From Aestuariirhabdus haliotis (GTDB lineage: Bacteria > Pseudomonadota > Gammaproteobacteria > Pseudomonadales > Aestuariirhabdaceae): a stretch of 64,000 bases of DNA. The DNA is taken from positions 87,922 through 151,921 of the forward strand of contig NZ_JAKSDZ010000005.1 of NCBI RefSeq assembly GCF_023509475.1. The letters are read 5' to 3'. Position numbers and translations under genes: made by a program. The first letter of the stretch is position 1. Every line of letters begins with the position of its first letter. Shown piece after piece: positions 54,901-63,907 of the stretch. The notes beneath the pieces are model-generated. The model was not told the origin of the DNA and ran no database searches. It saw only the letters and a program-made list of their open reading frames with translations.

Positions 54901-55785
54901 TCAAGAAGAGCCCTGATTGAATTTCTTGAACAGCCGGGTTTCATCAAACAACCCTTCCAGCTCCCCCATACGTTCCTTGCTTTCATCCCAGATTTTGCTT
55001 TGCACCGAGGCGATAAGGGCTTCGACAAAAAACAGAATAACCACCGAGGAATCCCAGGCAGAGGGCGCCTCGATGCGCAGATTGAACACATGCTCGGCGT
55101 ATTGCGCCGCCGGCGAGCCCCACTGATCGGTAAACAACACCACCCTTACGCCTCGAGCCTGGGCCATCTTGGCGAAGTGATTGATATTGTGCTCATAGCG
55201 CCTGATATCAAAGGCAATCAGAAGATCCCCCTGCTCCATATTCAGTAGATAATGTGGCCAGTTTCCGGAGTTCGACGTGACCCGGGTAACTCGCTTGCGC
55301 ATCACCTGCATATGGGTAAAGAAATAATCTGCCAGGGAATGGGTGATCCGACCGCCGACCACATGCAATGCATGATCGGTATCCGATAACAGGCCGGTTA
55401 CCGCGTCAAAGGTGGCAGGATCGACCTGCTTCAACGATTGATGCAGGTTATTCATGGTGACGTCGGCAAAGCGGTTCAGGATATGTTCGTCGGGTGCGCT
55501 ATCACTCCAACGGTTAAATTTGGTGATCGGATTACTAATGGTTTCTTCGAGCTCGGTGTGCAACGACAGCTGAAAATCCGGAAACCCCCCAAAGCCCAGC
55601 TTTTTCACCATCCGCACCACCGTGGGGGTCGACACCTCAGCGGTAGCAGCCACCGCCGTAATACTGCCCAGACAGGACACCGGGTAATTCTCCAACATCG
55701 CATTAGCCAGCTGTCGCTCAGTGCGAGTCAAATTTTCAAACTGATTTCTGATCCGTTCTGCAACAGTAAAAGACGCCTTGCTCAC
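54901..55785 (-). CDS. MurR/RpiR-family transcriptional regulator
   Basis: This 294-residue regulator has an N-terminal HTH_6 domain (VAATAEVSTPTVVRMVKKLG, about residues 45-75) and a C-terminal SIS sugar-phosphate-like effector domain (about 125-260; LHVVGGRITHSLADYFF and LLIAFDIRRYEHNI). The GTG at 55785 has AGGGGA about 8 bases upstream and starts MSKASFTVAERI. It is divergent from the hydrolase-TRAP-ligase operon, and an inverted repeat lies between them. It most likely controls that operon in response to the transported compound or a metabolite. Its effector is unknown; the SIS domain does not prove a sugar ligand. Confidence 0.9.
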   Translation of the reverse strand: MSKASFTVAERIRNQFENLTRTERQLANAMLENYPVSCLGSITAVAATAEVSTPTVVRMVKKLGFGGFPDFQLSLHTELEETISNPITKFNRWSDSAPDEHILNRFADVTMNNLHQSLKQVDPATFDAVTGLLSDTDHALHVVGGRITHSLADYFFTHMQVMRKRVTRVTSNSGNWPHYLLNMEQGDLLIAFDIRRYEHNINHFAKMAQARGVRVVLFTDQWGSPAAQYAEHVFNLRIEAPSAWDSSVVILFFVEALIASVQSKIWDESKERMGELEGLFDETRLFKKFNQGSS

Positions 55786-55866
55786 TATAGATTCCCCTTT
55801 GTCCGGCGGCATGCACCATACCATGGCACCAGCATACATCCAGTGCGCACCAGTTTGTAGCATTTG

Positions 55867-55905
55867 TTTCAGAAATAAATTTGCCTGTTCATTTTATTTC
55901 TGAAA
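55867..55905. promoter_or_regulatory. Candidate operator of the RpiR-type regulator
   Basis: TTTCAGAAATAAA (55867-55879) and TTTATTTCTGAAA (55893-55905) are a perfect 13-bp inverted repeat with a 13-base spacer. Each arm is itself near-palindromic (TTTC-A-GAAA), so they could be two dimer sites 26 bases apart, about two and a half turns. The repeat lies 81-120 bases upstream of the regulator start and about 58 bases before the hydrolase ATG, the expected place for divergent control. Confidence 0.75.
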
Positions 55906-55963
55906 TACTTGTTAAATCCTCACATATTGAGACAATAAAGTGAAACACAACGCGCAAAAGGAT

Positions 55964-56764
55964 ATGTCGCTGTTGGTTCATAAAGCAGTCGATACCATCA
56001 ACGAGCACGGCACCGGCGGCTTTCTGCTAGTGTGCGAGCATGCCAGCAATCAGGTTCCCGCCGAACTCGATGGGCTGGGGCTAAACGATAAACAGATTGC
56101 CAGCCATATCGCCTGGGACCCGGGCGCTCTGGACGTGGCCAAGCGCCTGTCTTCGGCACTTGACTCACCTCTGGTCAGCGCCTGCATTTCCCGCCTCGTC
56201 TACGACTGCAACCGCCCTCCGGAATCTCCCGACGCCATCTGCAGCCTGAGTGAGCGAGATACAATCCCCGGCAACCTGAACCTCAGCGCCAAGGCTCGAC
56301 AGTCCAGAATCGACCAGGTCTATCGGCCTTTTCAACAAGCTGTAGCCAAACTGGCAAGCGCCACAACCGCAGACAACCACCGCCCCTTATTGGTAACCAT
56401 TCACTCTTTCGTACCGGTTTACAAAGGCGTGGGGCGTGAAGTGGAGATCGGCATTCTGCACGACAGTGATACTCGAATTGCCGACCTGATGCTGGACCCC
56501 GAGGCTCCCCATAATGGACTGCGTTTTCGTCGCAATGAACCCTACGGCCCTGTCGATGGTGTCACCCACACATTGAAAGAGCATGGTCTCGCCAATGGCC
56601 TGGCCAACGTCATGATCGAGATTCGTAACGACCTGCTGGTCGATAGCCAGGGACAACAACAGATCGCCGACATCCTGATCGAGCAACTGCAGCGTGTCCG
56701 CCAACAGCTTCACCCATCATCCAGGGCGCCCGACAACACGCCCTCTACATCCAGTCCAGAGTGA
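55964..56764 (+). CDS. N-formylglutamate amidohydrolase-family hydrolase
   Basis: The protein of about 266 residues belongs to the FGase family (pfam05013): GFLLVCEHASNQVPAEL, AWDPGALDVAKRLS, ISRLVYDCNRPPES, TIHSFVPVYKGVGR with the catalytic His, and EIRNDLLVD. Known members remove formyl groups from N-formylglutamate or cleave related amides, using a metal. Here it heads the TRAP-ligase operon, so a role in hydrolysing a gamma-glutamyl or related amide is an attractive inference, not shown. Start is ATG at 55964, with a GTG at 55940 as alternative. The stop overlaps the next gene. Confidence 0.85.
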   Translation: MSLLVHKAVDTINEHGTGGFLLVCEHASNQVPAELDGLGLNDKQIASHIAWDPGALDVAKRLSSALDSPLVSACISRLVYDCNRPPESPDAICSLSERDTIPGNLNLSAKARQSRIDQVYRPFQQAVAKLASATTADNHRPLLVTIHSFVPVYKGVGREVEIGILHDSDTRIADLMLDPEAPHNGLRFRRNEPYGPVDGVTHTLKEHGLANGLANVMIEIRNDLLVDSQGQQQIADILIEQLQRVRQQLHPSSRAPDNTPSTSSPE

Positions 56765-57282
56765 GTCAGGGAATGCCGAAAGCGATCAGGCTGTACGTTC
56801 ATTACGTCGACAAGGTGAACCGGGTGATCGGTCGCTGTGCGATGTATCTTATCTTCGTCATGATGGGGATACTGCTGTATTCCTCCTTTATGAAAACCTT
56901 TCTTATACCCTCACTCTGGACCCTGGAGATGGCCCAGTTTGTGATGGTGGCCTACTACCTGATCGGCGGCGCTTATTCCATGCAGGAGGATGGCCATGTA
57001 CGCATGGATCTGTTTTATAGCCAATGGACCGACAAGACCAAAACCCTGATCGACTCCATCACCATTCTCTTCCTGATTACCTATCTGGGCTTCTTGCTGT
57101 ACGGCGGGATTTTCAGCACCCAGTACGCCTTGAAATATTCTGAAGAAAGTTATTCCGCCTGGGCACCCGCGATGGCCCCGATAAAAATTCTGATGGTGAT
57201 CGGCATCTTCCTGATGTTACTGCAAGCGATCTCCTGCCTGTTCAAGGATATTGCCAAGCTCAAGGGAGAGTCGATCGCATGA
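56761..57282 (+). CDS. TRAP transporter small permease (DctQ type)
   Basis: A 173-residue membrane protein with four predicted helices (MYLIFVMMGILLYSSFM; MAQFVMVAYYLIGGAYSM; TILFLITYLGFLLYGGIF; ILMVIGIFLMLLQAI), typical of DctQ. The ALEMAQ-like LEMAQF motif and HVRMDLFY signature are present. It starts at a GTG overlapping the hydrolase stop (GTGA), implying coupling, or at ATG 56773. It pairs with the DctM gene, which overlaps by 4 bases. Together with DctP it forms a sodium-driven uptake system. Confidence 0.92.
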   Translation: MSQGMPKAIRLYVHYVDKVNRVIGRCAMYLIFVMMGILLYSSFMKTFLIPSLWTLEMAQFVMVAYYLIGGAYSMQEDGHVRMDLFYSQWTDKTKTLIDSITILFLITYLGFLLYGGIFSTQYALKYSEESYSAWAPAMAPIKILMVIGIFLMLLQAISCLFKDIAKLKGESIA

Positions 57283-58601
57283 GTTACGAAATGATAGCGC
57301 TGCTGATGTTCGCCTCGATGATGGTCATGCTGATGACCGGTCAACGGGTGTTTGCTGCGATCGGTTTCGTCGCCGTGATCTCGGCCTTCCTGATGTGGGG
57401 TAATGGCGGCTCGGAGATGGGCTTCAGCGCAGCCATGAAACTGATGAAATGGTACCCGCTGCTGACCTTGCCGTTATTTATTTATATGGGTTACATGCTG
57501 TCAGAATCGGGCATCGCCGAAGATCTCTACAAGATGTTTCATGTCTGGATGGGTCCGCTTAACGGTGGCCTCGCCATCGGCACCATTGGTTTGATGGTAG
57601 TGGTCTCGGCGATGAACGGGCTCAGTGTCGCAGGCATGGCAATCGGCGCCAGCATTGCCATGCCCGAGCTGCTGCGACGAGGCTACGATAAGATTATGGT
57701 CACCGGGGTGATCCAGGCGGGTAGCTCACTCGGCATACTCGTGCCCCCCAGCGTGGTGATGGTGCTCTACAGTATGATCGCACGTCAGCCGGTCAGTAAA
57801 CTCTGGATGGCCGGGGTCATGCCCGGCCTGTTAATGGCGGCTCTGTTTGTCATCTATATTGTGGTGCGCTGTCGCCTGCAACCAGAAATGGGCCCGGCCC
57901 TGACCCAGGAAGAGCGTAAGGTTCCCTGGTCAGAAAAGTTCTCTTTGTTGCGGGCCGGTATTTTACCGCTGCTCATTTTCTTCTCCATGACCGGTGCCTT
58001 TCTGTCTGGCTACGCCAGTCTGGTAGAAAGTGCGGCCTACGGTGCTCTGGCCGCCACTCTGGCCGCACTGATAAAGAAACGCCTGACTCGCAAGGTGCTG
58101 GATGAAACCCTGAAGAAAACTCTGGTCATCAGCTGCATGTTTATGTGGATCATCCTGGCCGCTCTCTGCTTTGGTGCGGTGTTTGATGGACTCGGTGCCG
58201 TGCGCACCATCGAAGGCTTTTTCGTCGATCAGCTCGGTCTGGGGCCCTGGCAGATCCTGATCATGATGCAGCTGTCCTATATTGTCATGGGCATGTTCCT
58301 GGATGACACCGCCATGCTGGTAATTGTGGCCCCGCTGTTTATTCCGCTGGTCGGCGCCCTGGGATTCGACCTCGTGTGGTACGGCATTCTTTATACCATC
58401 ACCTGTCAGATTGCCTATATGACGCCGCCCTTCGGCTACAACCTGTTCCTGATGCGAGCCATGGCACCACCCGAGGTGTCGCTGGGGGATATTTATCGTT
58501 CCATTATTCCTTTCGTCATCATCATGACCTTTGCTCTGGTGTTGATCACGGTATTCCCACAGATCGCCCTGTGGCTACCAGAAACCTATTACGGCAAATA
58601 A
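57279..58601 (+). CDS. TRAP transporter large permease (DctM type)
   Basis: A 440-residue, highly hydrophobic protein with about 12 helices; DctM landmarks include PLFIYMGYMLSESGIAEDLY, GLSVAGMAIGASIAMPELL, VTGVIQAGSSLGILVPPSV and a C-terminal MTPPFGYNLFLM. It forms the sodium-coupled transport path. ATGA overlap with DctQ. 158 bases separate it from dctP; that gap shows nothing clear except the dctP ribosome-binding site. Confidence 0.94.
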   Translation: MSYEMIALLMFASMMVMLMTGQRVFAAIGFVAVISAFLMWGNGGSEMGFSAAMKLMKWYPLLTLPLFIYMGYMLSESGIAEDLYKMFHVWMGPLNGGLAIGTIGLMVVVSAMNGLSVAGMAIGASIAMPELLRRGYDKIMVTGVIQAGSSLGILVPPSVVMVLYSMIARQPVSKLWMAGVMPGLLMAALFVIYIVVRCRLQPEMGPALTQEERKVPWSEKFSLLRAGILPLLIFFSMTGAFLSGYASLVESAAYGALAATLAALIKKRLTRKVLDETLKKTLVISCMFMWIILAALCFGAVFDGLGAVRTIEGFFVDQLGLGPWQILIMMQLSYIVMGMFLDDTAMLVIVAPLFIPLVGALGFDLVWYGILYTITCQIAYMTPPFGYNLFLMRAMAPPEVSLGDIYRSIIPFVIIMTFALVLITVFPQIALWLPETYYGK

Positions 58602-58759
58602 GGATGGCTATCGTTTTGACGCCAGCACAACCCTTTATCAACGAGCCAGATAACCCGCTGGCAATAACAGAACCGCAACGGAGGTGGTCGTATTAACCAA
58701 CAGTAGCCATTTGTATCTGATGATCCCTGTACCAACGATCCATGAGTAGGAGAAAAGCA

Positions 58760-59851
58760 ATGACCGATAAGAAAGATAAGGATATAAGCGAGACCAATAC
58801 TCGCCGCGATTTTCTCAAGAAAGCCGGTGCGGCCTCCGCCGCTGTAGTCGGAACATCAGTGCTGGGGGCACCTGCAGTCCATGCCGCCAGCAATAAGAAA
58901 ATCAAATGGCGTCTGCAGACCTACGCCGGACCCGCTCTGGCCGAGCACGTCATCAAGCCATCGATTGATGCCTTTAATAAGGTCGCCAATGGTGAGATGG
59001 AGATCGAGCTGTACTACGCCGACCAGCTGGTACCCACCGGTGAACTGTTCCGCGCCATGCAACGCGGTACCATCGATGCGGTACAAAGTGACGATGACTC
59101 CATCGCGGCGCCTGTTGACGTGTCCGTATTTGGCGGTTACTTCCCCTTTGGCACCCGTTACAGCCTCGACGTTCCGGTGCTGTTTAATCAGTACGGACTG
59201 AAAGAGATCTGGGAAGAAGCCTACAACGAAGTCGAAGGTGTCACCTGGCTCGGCGCCGGTGCCTGGGATCCCTGCCATTTCGCCACCGTCGATCCCATCA
59301 ATAGCCTTGCCGACCTGAAAGGCAAACGCGTCTTCACCTTCCCGACCGCCGGTAAATTCCTGTCCCGTTTCGGTGTGGTTCCTGTGACTCTGCCCTGGGA
59401 AGATATCGAAGTCGCGGTGCAAACCGGTGAGCTTGATGGTATTGCCTGGTCAGGTATAACCGAGGATTACACCGTAGGTTGGGCCGACGTGACCAACTAC
59501 TTCCTGACCAACAATATCTCGGGTGCCTGGGCGGGTTCCTATTTCGCCAACTCCGAACGCTGGGATGCCCTGCCCGAGCATCTGCAAACCCTGTTTAAAC
59601 TGACCATGGACAGCTCGCACTACTACCGTCAGTACTGGTACTGGGGCGGCGAAGCCAAACTGCGTACCCAGGGCACCAAGATGAAACTCACCACCATTCC
59701 GGATGAAGAGTGGGCTACCGTAGAAGCGGAAGCGCACAAATTCTGGGATGAGATTGCCGCCAAGAGCGACCGCAACGCGCGCGTGGTGAAGATACTCAAG
59801 GAGTACTCCGAGGTAATGTCAAAAGCGGGTAAACCCTACCGCTATTCATAG
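58760..59851 (+). CDS. TRAP transporter substrate-binding protein (DctP type, Tat signal)
   Basis: The 363-residue periplasmic binding protein has a twin-arginine-type signal (NTRRDFLKKAGAASAA) and a mature part with SBP landmarks IKWRLQTYAGPALAEHVI, GTIDAVQSDDDS, DLKGKRVFTFPTAGKFLSRFG (conserved Arg that usually holds the ligand carboxylate) and AVQTGELDGIAWSG. It looks like the TakP-type branch of DctP proteins. Start at 58760 has TAGGAGA upstream. Ligand unknown, but probably carries an acidic group if the Arg acts as usual. Confidence 0.9.
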   Translation: MTDKKDKDISETNTRRDFLKKAGAASAAVVGTSVLGAPAVHAASNKKIKWRLQTYAGPALAEHVIKPSIDAFNKVANGEMEIELYYADQLVPTGELFRAMQRGTIDAVQSDDDSIAAPVDVSVFGGYFPFGTRYSLDVPVLFNQYGLKEIWEEAYNEVEGVTWLGAGAWDPCHFATVDPINSLADLKGKRVFTFPTAGKFLSRFGVVPVTLPWEDIEVAVQTGELDGIAWSGITEDYTVGWADVTNYFLTNNISGAWAGSYFANSERWDALPEHLQTLFKLTMDSSHYYRQYWYWGGEAKLRTQGTKMKLTTIPDEEWATVEAEAHKFWDEIAAKSDRNARVVKILKEYSEVMSKAGKPYRYS

Positions 59852-59881
59852 TCAGCTTAACTGCTAGTAATGCCGACTATT

Positions 59882-59914
59882 GGCCTGCCCCGACGCAGTA
59901 ACTCGGGGAAGGCC
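59882..59914 (+). other. Stem-loop between dctP and the ligase gene
   Basis: GGCCT-CCCCGA pairs with TCGGGG-AAGGCC (bulged stem of about 11 bp) in the 129-base gap after dctP. There is no U-run. Such hairpins after binding-protein genes commonly protect the upstream message, keeping DctP in excess. Confidence 0.55.
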
Positions 59915-59980
59915 AAGCACATTTATAATAAACGCCCGGCAGGGCAACCATAACACCAACAACTTACGAGACTGTCCGCT

Positions 59981-61351
59981 ATGGCTGGAAAATTAACACT
60001 GGATGAACTGAGAGAAGCCGTATCCAGCGGTGAAATTGATACTGTTCTGGTATGCCAGATCGATATGCAAGGCCGCCTTATGGGTAAACGTTTTCAAGGC
60101 GAGTTCTTTGTCGACCAGGCGTGGCAGGAAACTCACAGCTGTAATTACCTGCAAGCCACCGATATCGAAATGGAAACCGTCCCCGGTTATAAATCCACCA
60201 GCTGGCAAACGGGCTATGGGGATTACACCATGGTTCCCGACATGAACACATTACGGAGAATTCCCTGGCTGGAAGGCACCGCACTGGTACTCTGCGATCT
60301 GGTCGACCACCTGACCCATAAAGAGATAGCTCACTCGCCCCGCGCCATATTGAAAAAGCAGATCGCCCGGCTGGAAAAAATGGGCATGAAGGGCTTTATG
60401 GGCACCGAGCTGGAGTTCTTCCTGTTCAAAGACAGTTTTGAAGAAGCCAGCCGCAAGGGTTATAAAAACCTGAACCTGGTCAGCGAGTACAACGAGGACT
60501 ATCACATCTTCCAGACTACCAAGGAAGAGAATGTCATGCGCGCCATTCGCAATGGCTTGCAAGGTGCCAATATCACCGTCGAAAATTCCAAGGGTGAAGC
60601 GGACGCCGGGCAAGAAGAGATCAACGTCCTCTACGCCGAAGCCGTGACCATGGCCGACAACCACAGCATCATTAAAAACGCTTGCAAAGAGATCGCCTGG
60701 CAACAGGGGCAAGCGGTCAGCTTTATGGCCAAATGGAACGACCAGTCCGCGGGCAACTCTTCTCATATTCACCAGTCACTCTGGTCACTCGATGGCGAAC
60801 CGCTGTTTTATGATCCCGACGCCAAACACGGCATGTCGGAATTGATGAAAAATTACATGGCCGGTTTATTGAAACATGCCCGTGACGTAACCTATTTTCT
60901 GGCGCCCAACATTAACTCCTACAAGCGTTTCGTCAAAGGCACATTTGCCCCGACCAAAACCATCTGGAGCATGGACAACCGCACGGCCGGCTATCGCGTC
61001 TGTGGCGAAGGCAGTAAATCCGTCCGGGTCGAATGCCGAGTGGGCGGTGCCGACCTGAACCCCTATCTGGCAATCGCCGCCCAGATCGCTGCGGGTATCG
61101 ATGGCATCAACAACAAGCTTGAACTGGAACCCGAATTTGTGGGTGACGCCTACGAGAGCGACAGCAACGTTGAAGAGATCCCAACCACCTTGCGCGAAGC
61201 CACTCAGGCGCTCGACGAATCCAGGATGCTGCGTGATGCCTTTGGCGAAGAGGTGATCGAGCACTATGTGCACGCCGCACGCTGGGAACAATCCGAATAC
61301 GACCGCCGAGTGACCGACTGGGAAGTCCAGCGCGGCTTTGAACGATCCTGA
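59981..61351 (+). CDS. Glutamine-synthetase-like ligase (probable gamma-glutamylamide synthetase)
   Basis: The 456-residue protein is a type I GS homologue. It has the N-terminal beta-grasp (CQIDMQGRLMGKRFQG), GTELEFFLF with the metal Glu, the GEADAGQEEINVLYA segment, SAGNSSHIHQSL (metal His), FLAPNINSYKRFVKG, and RVECRVGGADLNPYLAIA. It looks like the PuuA/GmaS/IpuC group that ligates glutamate to amines rather than to ammonia; the adenylylation Tyr loop of GlnA is not seen. Context (transporter, ALDH, ADH, amidohydrolase) supports an amine substrate. Which amine is unknown. Confidence 0.88.
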   Translation: MAGKLTLDELREAVSSGEIDTVLVCQIDMQGRLMGKRFQGEFFVDQAWQETHSCNYLQATDIEMETVPGYKSTSWQTGYGDYTMVPDMNTLRRIPWLEGTALVLCDLVDHLTHKEIAHSPRAILKKQIARLEKMGMKGFMGTELEFFLFKDSFEEASRKGYKNLNLVSEYNEDYHIFQTTKEENVMRAIRNGLQGANITVENSKGEADAGQEEINVLYAEAVTMADNHSIIKNACKEIAWQQGQAVSFMAKWNDQSAGNSSHIHQSLWSLDGEPLFYDPDAKHGMSELMKNYMAGLLKHARDVTYFLAPNINSYKRFVKGTFAPTKTIWSMDNRTAGYRVCGEGSKSVRVECRVGGADLNPYLAIAAQIAAGIDGINNKLELEPEFVGDAYESDSNVEEIPTTLREATQALDESRMLRDAFGEEVIEHYVHAARWEQSEYDRRVTDWEVQRGFERS

Positions 61352-61367
61352 CCAAGAGATATTAGCC

Positions 61368-62762
61368 ATGAGTCAATCCACCAATACGTTGAAATGCATC
61401 AGTCCCATTGATGGTTCGGTGCATGCCGAACGCGAAATCAGTTCGCTTACCGATGCCCAGCAAAAAATTTCCGCCGCACGAGACGCTCAACATGAATGGT
61501 CATCACGTTCGCTGAGTGAGCGAATTGCGCTAGTCAGGGCCGGGGTAGAAAAGCTCGGCACTATGAACGATGACATCGTGCCCGAACTGGCACGCATGAT
61601 GGGGCGGCCGGTTCGTTATGGTGGCGAGTTTGGCGGCGTTAACGAGCGAGCCAGCTATATGGCCGATATTGCCACCGAAGCCCTGGCACCCATCACCGTA
61701 GAAGCCTCTGACCTGTTCGAACGCCGAATCCTGCGCGAACCCCATGGTGTGGTACTGGTCATCGCGCCCTGGAATTATCCATATATGACGGCGATCAACA
61801 CGGTAGCTCCCGCCCTGATTGCCGGCAATGCTGTGGTACTCAAACATTCCACCCAAACCCTGGTGGTAGGGGAGCGCATGGTAGAGGCATTTGTCGCCGC
61901 CGGGCTGCCCGCTGACCTGTTTATCAATCTGTTTGCCGATCACGGCACCATGGAGCAACTGATAGCCCAGCGCCAGTTCGACTTTGTCAATTTCACCGGT
62001 TCGGTCGGTGGTGGGCAGGCGATCGAACGCGCTGCGGCGGGCACCTTCACCGGCCTGGGTCTGGAGCTGGGAGGTAAAGATCCCGGCTATGTCATGGAAG
62101 ATGCCGATGTCGAGGCCGCCGTAAACACCCTGATCGATGGCGCCATGTTTAACTCGGGCCAATGCTGCTGCGGTATCGAACGCATCTATGTTCACGCCAG
62201 CCAGTACGATGCCTTTGTTGAACAGGCCGTAAAGCTGGTGTCCGGTTACAAGCTGGGCAACCCGCTCAGTGAGGAGACCACTCTGGGCCCGATGGCCAAC
62301 AAGCGCTTTGCCGCCGAGGTGCGTGCCCAGATCAACGAGGCCCTTGCCGATGGCGCTACCGCCATGATCGATCCTGCACTATTCCCGGAAGATGATGGGG
62401 GTGCCTATCTGGCCCCCCAGGTATTGACCGACGTGAACCACAGCATGCGCGTTATGCGCGATGAAAGCTTTGGCCCCGTGGTTGGCATTATGAAGGTCAA
62501 CAGCGACGAAGAAGCAATCGCTTTGATGAACGATTGCGAATTCGGTTTAACCGCCTCGCTCTGGACCCAGGATTCCAGTCGCGCTGCCGATATCGCTGCC
62601 CAGCTGGAAACCGGGACCGTCTTTATGAATCGTGCCGACTATCTCGATCCGGCCCTGTGCTGGACCGGCTGCAAAAATACCGGCCGCGGTGGCGCATTGT
62701 CAGCGATCGGTTTCCACAACCTGACTCGCCCGAAATCCTATCACTTCAAGAGGACGACCTGA
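61368..62762 (+). CDS. NAD(P)-dependent aldehyde dehydrogenase
   Basis: The 464-residue ALDH has VIAPWNYPYMTAINTV (cofactor region), NFTGSVGGGQAIERAA, the catalytic Glu in LELGGKDPGYVME, and the catalytic Cys in MFNSGQCCCGIERIY, with ESFGPVVGIM near the end. ATG at 61368 is used; the in-frame GTG-like start at 61338 precedes the family start. It follows the ligase by 16 bases and overlaps the ADH gene. It probably oxidises an aldehyde made by the ADH; substrate unknown. Confidence 0.93.
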   Translation: MSQSTNTLKCISPIDGSVHAEREISSLTDAQQKISAARDAQHEWSSRSLSERIALVRAGVEKLGTMNDDIVPELARMMGRPVRYGGEFGGVNERASYMADIATEALAPITVEASDLFERRILREPHGVVLVIAPWNYPYMTAINTVAPALIAGNAVVLKHSTQTLVVGERMVEAFVAAGLPADLFINLFADHGTMEQLIAQRQFDFVNFTGSVGGGQAIERAAAGTFTGLGLELGGKDPGYVMEDADVEAAVNTLIDGAMFNSGQCCCGIERIYVHASQYDAFVEQAVKLVSGYKLGNPLSEETTLGPMANKRFAAEVRAQINEALADGATAMIDPALFPEDDGGAYLAPQVLTDVNHSMRVMRDESFGPVVGIMKVNSDEEAIALMNDCEFGLTASLWTQDSSRAADIAAQLETGTVFMNRADYLDPALCWTGCKNTGRGGALSAIGFHNLTRPKSYHFKRTT

Positions 62763-63907
62763 TGTCTCTAACCGCCAACTGGAGCTACCCCACCGCCATA
62801 CGCTTTGGTGCCGGACGCATTAAGGAGCTGGCCGATGCCTGCCAGCAACTGGGCATGCAACGTCCATTACTGGTGACCGACAGTGGACTCGCGACGCTGC
62901 CCATTACCACCTCGACCCTCGACTTGATGGAACAGGCCGGGCTGGGTCGGGCCATGTTCTGCGAAGTGCAGCCCAATCCGGACGACGTGGCGCTGGAAGC
63001 AGGGCTGGAAGTCTATCGCCGGGGTAACCACGATGGTGTCATCGCCTTCGGTGGCGGTTCGGGTATCGATCTGGCCAAAATGCTGGCGTTTATGGCCGGG
63101 CAAACTCGGCCCGTGTGGGATTTTGAAGATATTGACGACTGGTGGACCCGAGCCGACGCTGACGCCATCGCCCCGATTATTGCCGTCCCCACCACCGCAG
63201 GAACCGGTTCAGAGGTGGGTCGCGCTTCGGTGCTGACCAACTCGGAGACTCATGTTAAAAAGATTATCTTTCATCCCAAGATCCTGCCCTCTGTCGTTAT
63301 CTGCGATCCGGAACTGACGGTGGGTATGCCACCGGTGATCACCGCCGGTACAGGACTCGACGCCTTTATTCATAACTTCGAAGCCTACTGTTCACCTTTC
63401 TATCACCCCATGTCCCAAGGCATTGCCATCGAGGGCATGCGCCTGGTGAAAGAATACCTGCCTCGTGCCTTTGCCGACGGTACCGACATCGAAGCCCGCA
63501 GCCATATGATGAGTGCTGCCTCCATGGGTGCTACCGCCTTCCAGAAAGGCCTGGGCGCCGTTCACGCGCTATCGCATCCGGTGGGTGCGGTTTACAACAC
63601 AGCCCACGGAATGACCAATGCGATCGTGTTACCCGCCGTGGTGCGCTTTAATCGCTCAGCGATTGAGTCTCGCATCGAACCTCTGGCGGCGTATCTGGGC
63701 ATTGAGGGTGGGTTCGACGGTTTTACCCGTTGGATAGATGATTTTTCGGCGCAACTCAACGTACCCCAAAAGCTGTCCGAGCTGGGCGTCGATCGGGAAA
63801 AGATCGATCTGTTAGCGCAGATGGCGGTCGATGATCCAAGTGCTGGCGGTAACCCCATAGCACTGGATATCAACGCTACCCGTGCACTCTATGAGGAGAT
63901 CATCTAG
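62762..63907 (+). CDS. Iron-containing alcohol dehydrogenase
   Basis: The 381-residue group III ADH has the NAD-binding FGGGSGIDLAKMLA, PTTAGTGSEVGRASV, and metal-ligand segments TGLDAFIHNFEAY, GAVHALSHPVGAVYNTAHG. ATG at 62762 overlaps the ALDH stop (TGATG) with AGAGG 8 bases upstream. It would oxidise an alcohol to the aldehyde used by the ALDH, or the reverse. The coding region ends in LYEEII just before the odd final sequence. Confidence 0.92.
   Translation: MSLTANWSYPTAIRFGAGRIKELADACQQLGMQRPLLVTDSGLATLPITTSTLDLMEQAGLGRAMFCEVQPNPDDVALEAGLEVYRRGNHDGVIAFGGGSGIDLAKMLAFMAGQTRPVWDFEDIDDWWTRADADAIAPIIAVPTTAGTGSEVGRASVLTNSETHVKKIIFHPKILPSVVICDPELTVGMPPVITAGTGLDAFIHNFEAYCSPFYHPMSQGIAIEGMRLVKEYLPRAFADGTDIEARSHMMSAASMGATAFQKGLGAVHALSHPVGAVYNTAHGMTNAIVLPAVVRFNRSAIESRIEPLAAYLGIEGGFDGFTRWIDDFSAQLNVPQKLSELGVDREKIDLLAQMAVDDPSAGGNPIALDINATRALYEEII

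Noticed and set aside
59882..59914. Hairpin after dctP as a full terminator
   Set aside because: There is no U-run and the ligase gene follows in the same operon; a stabilising stem-loop is more likely.
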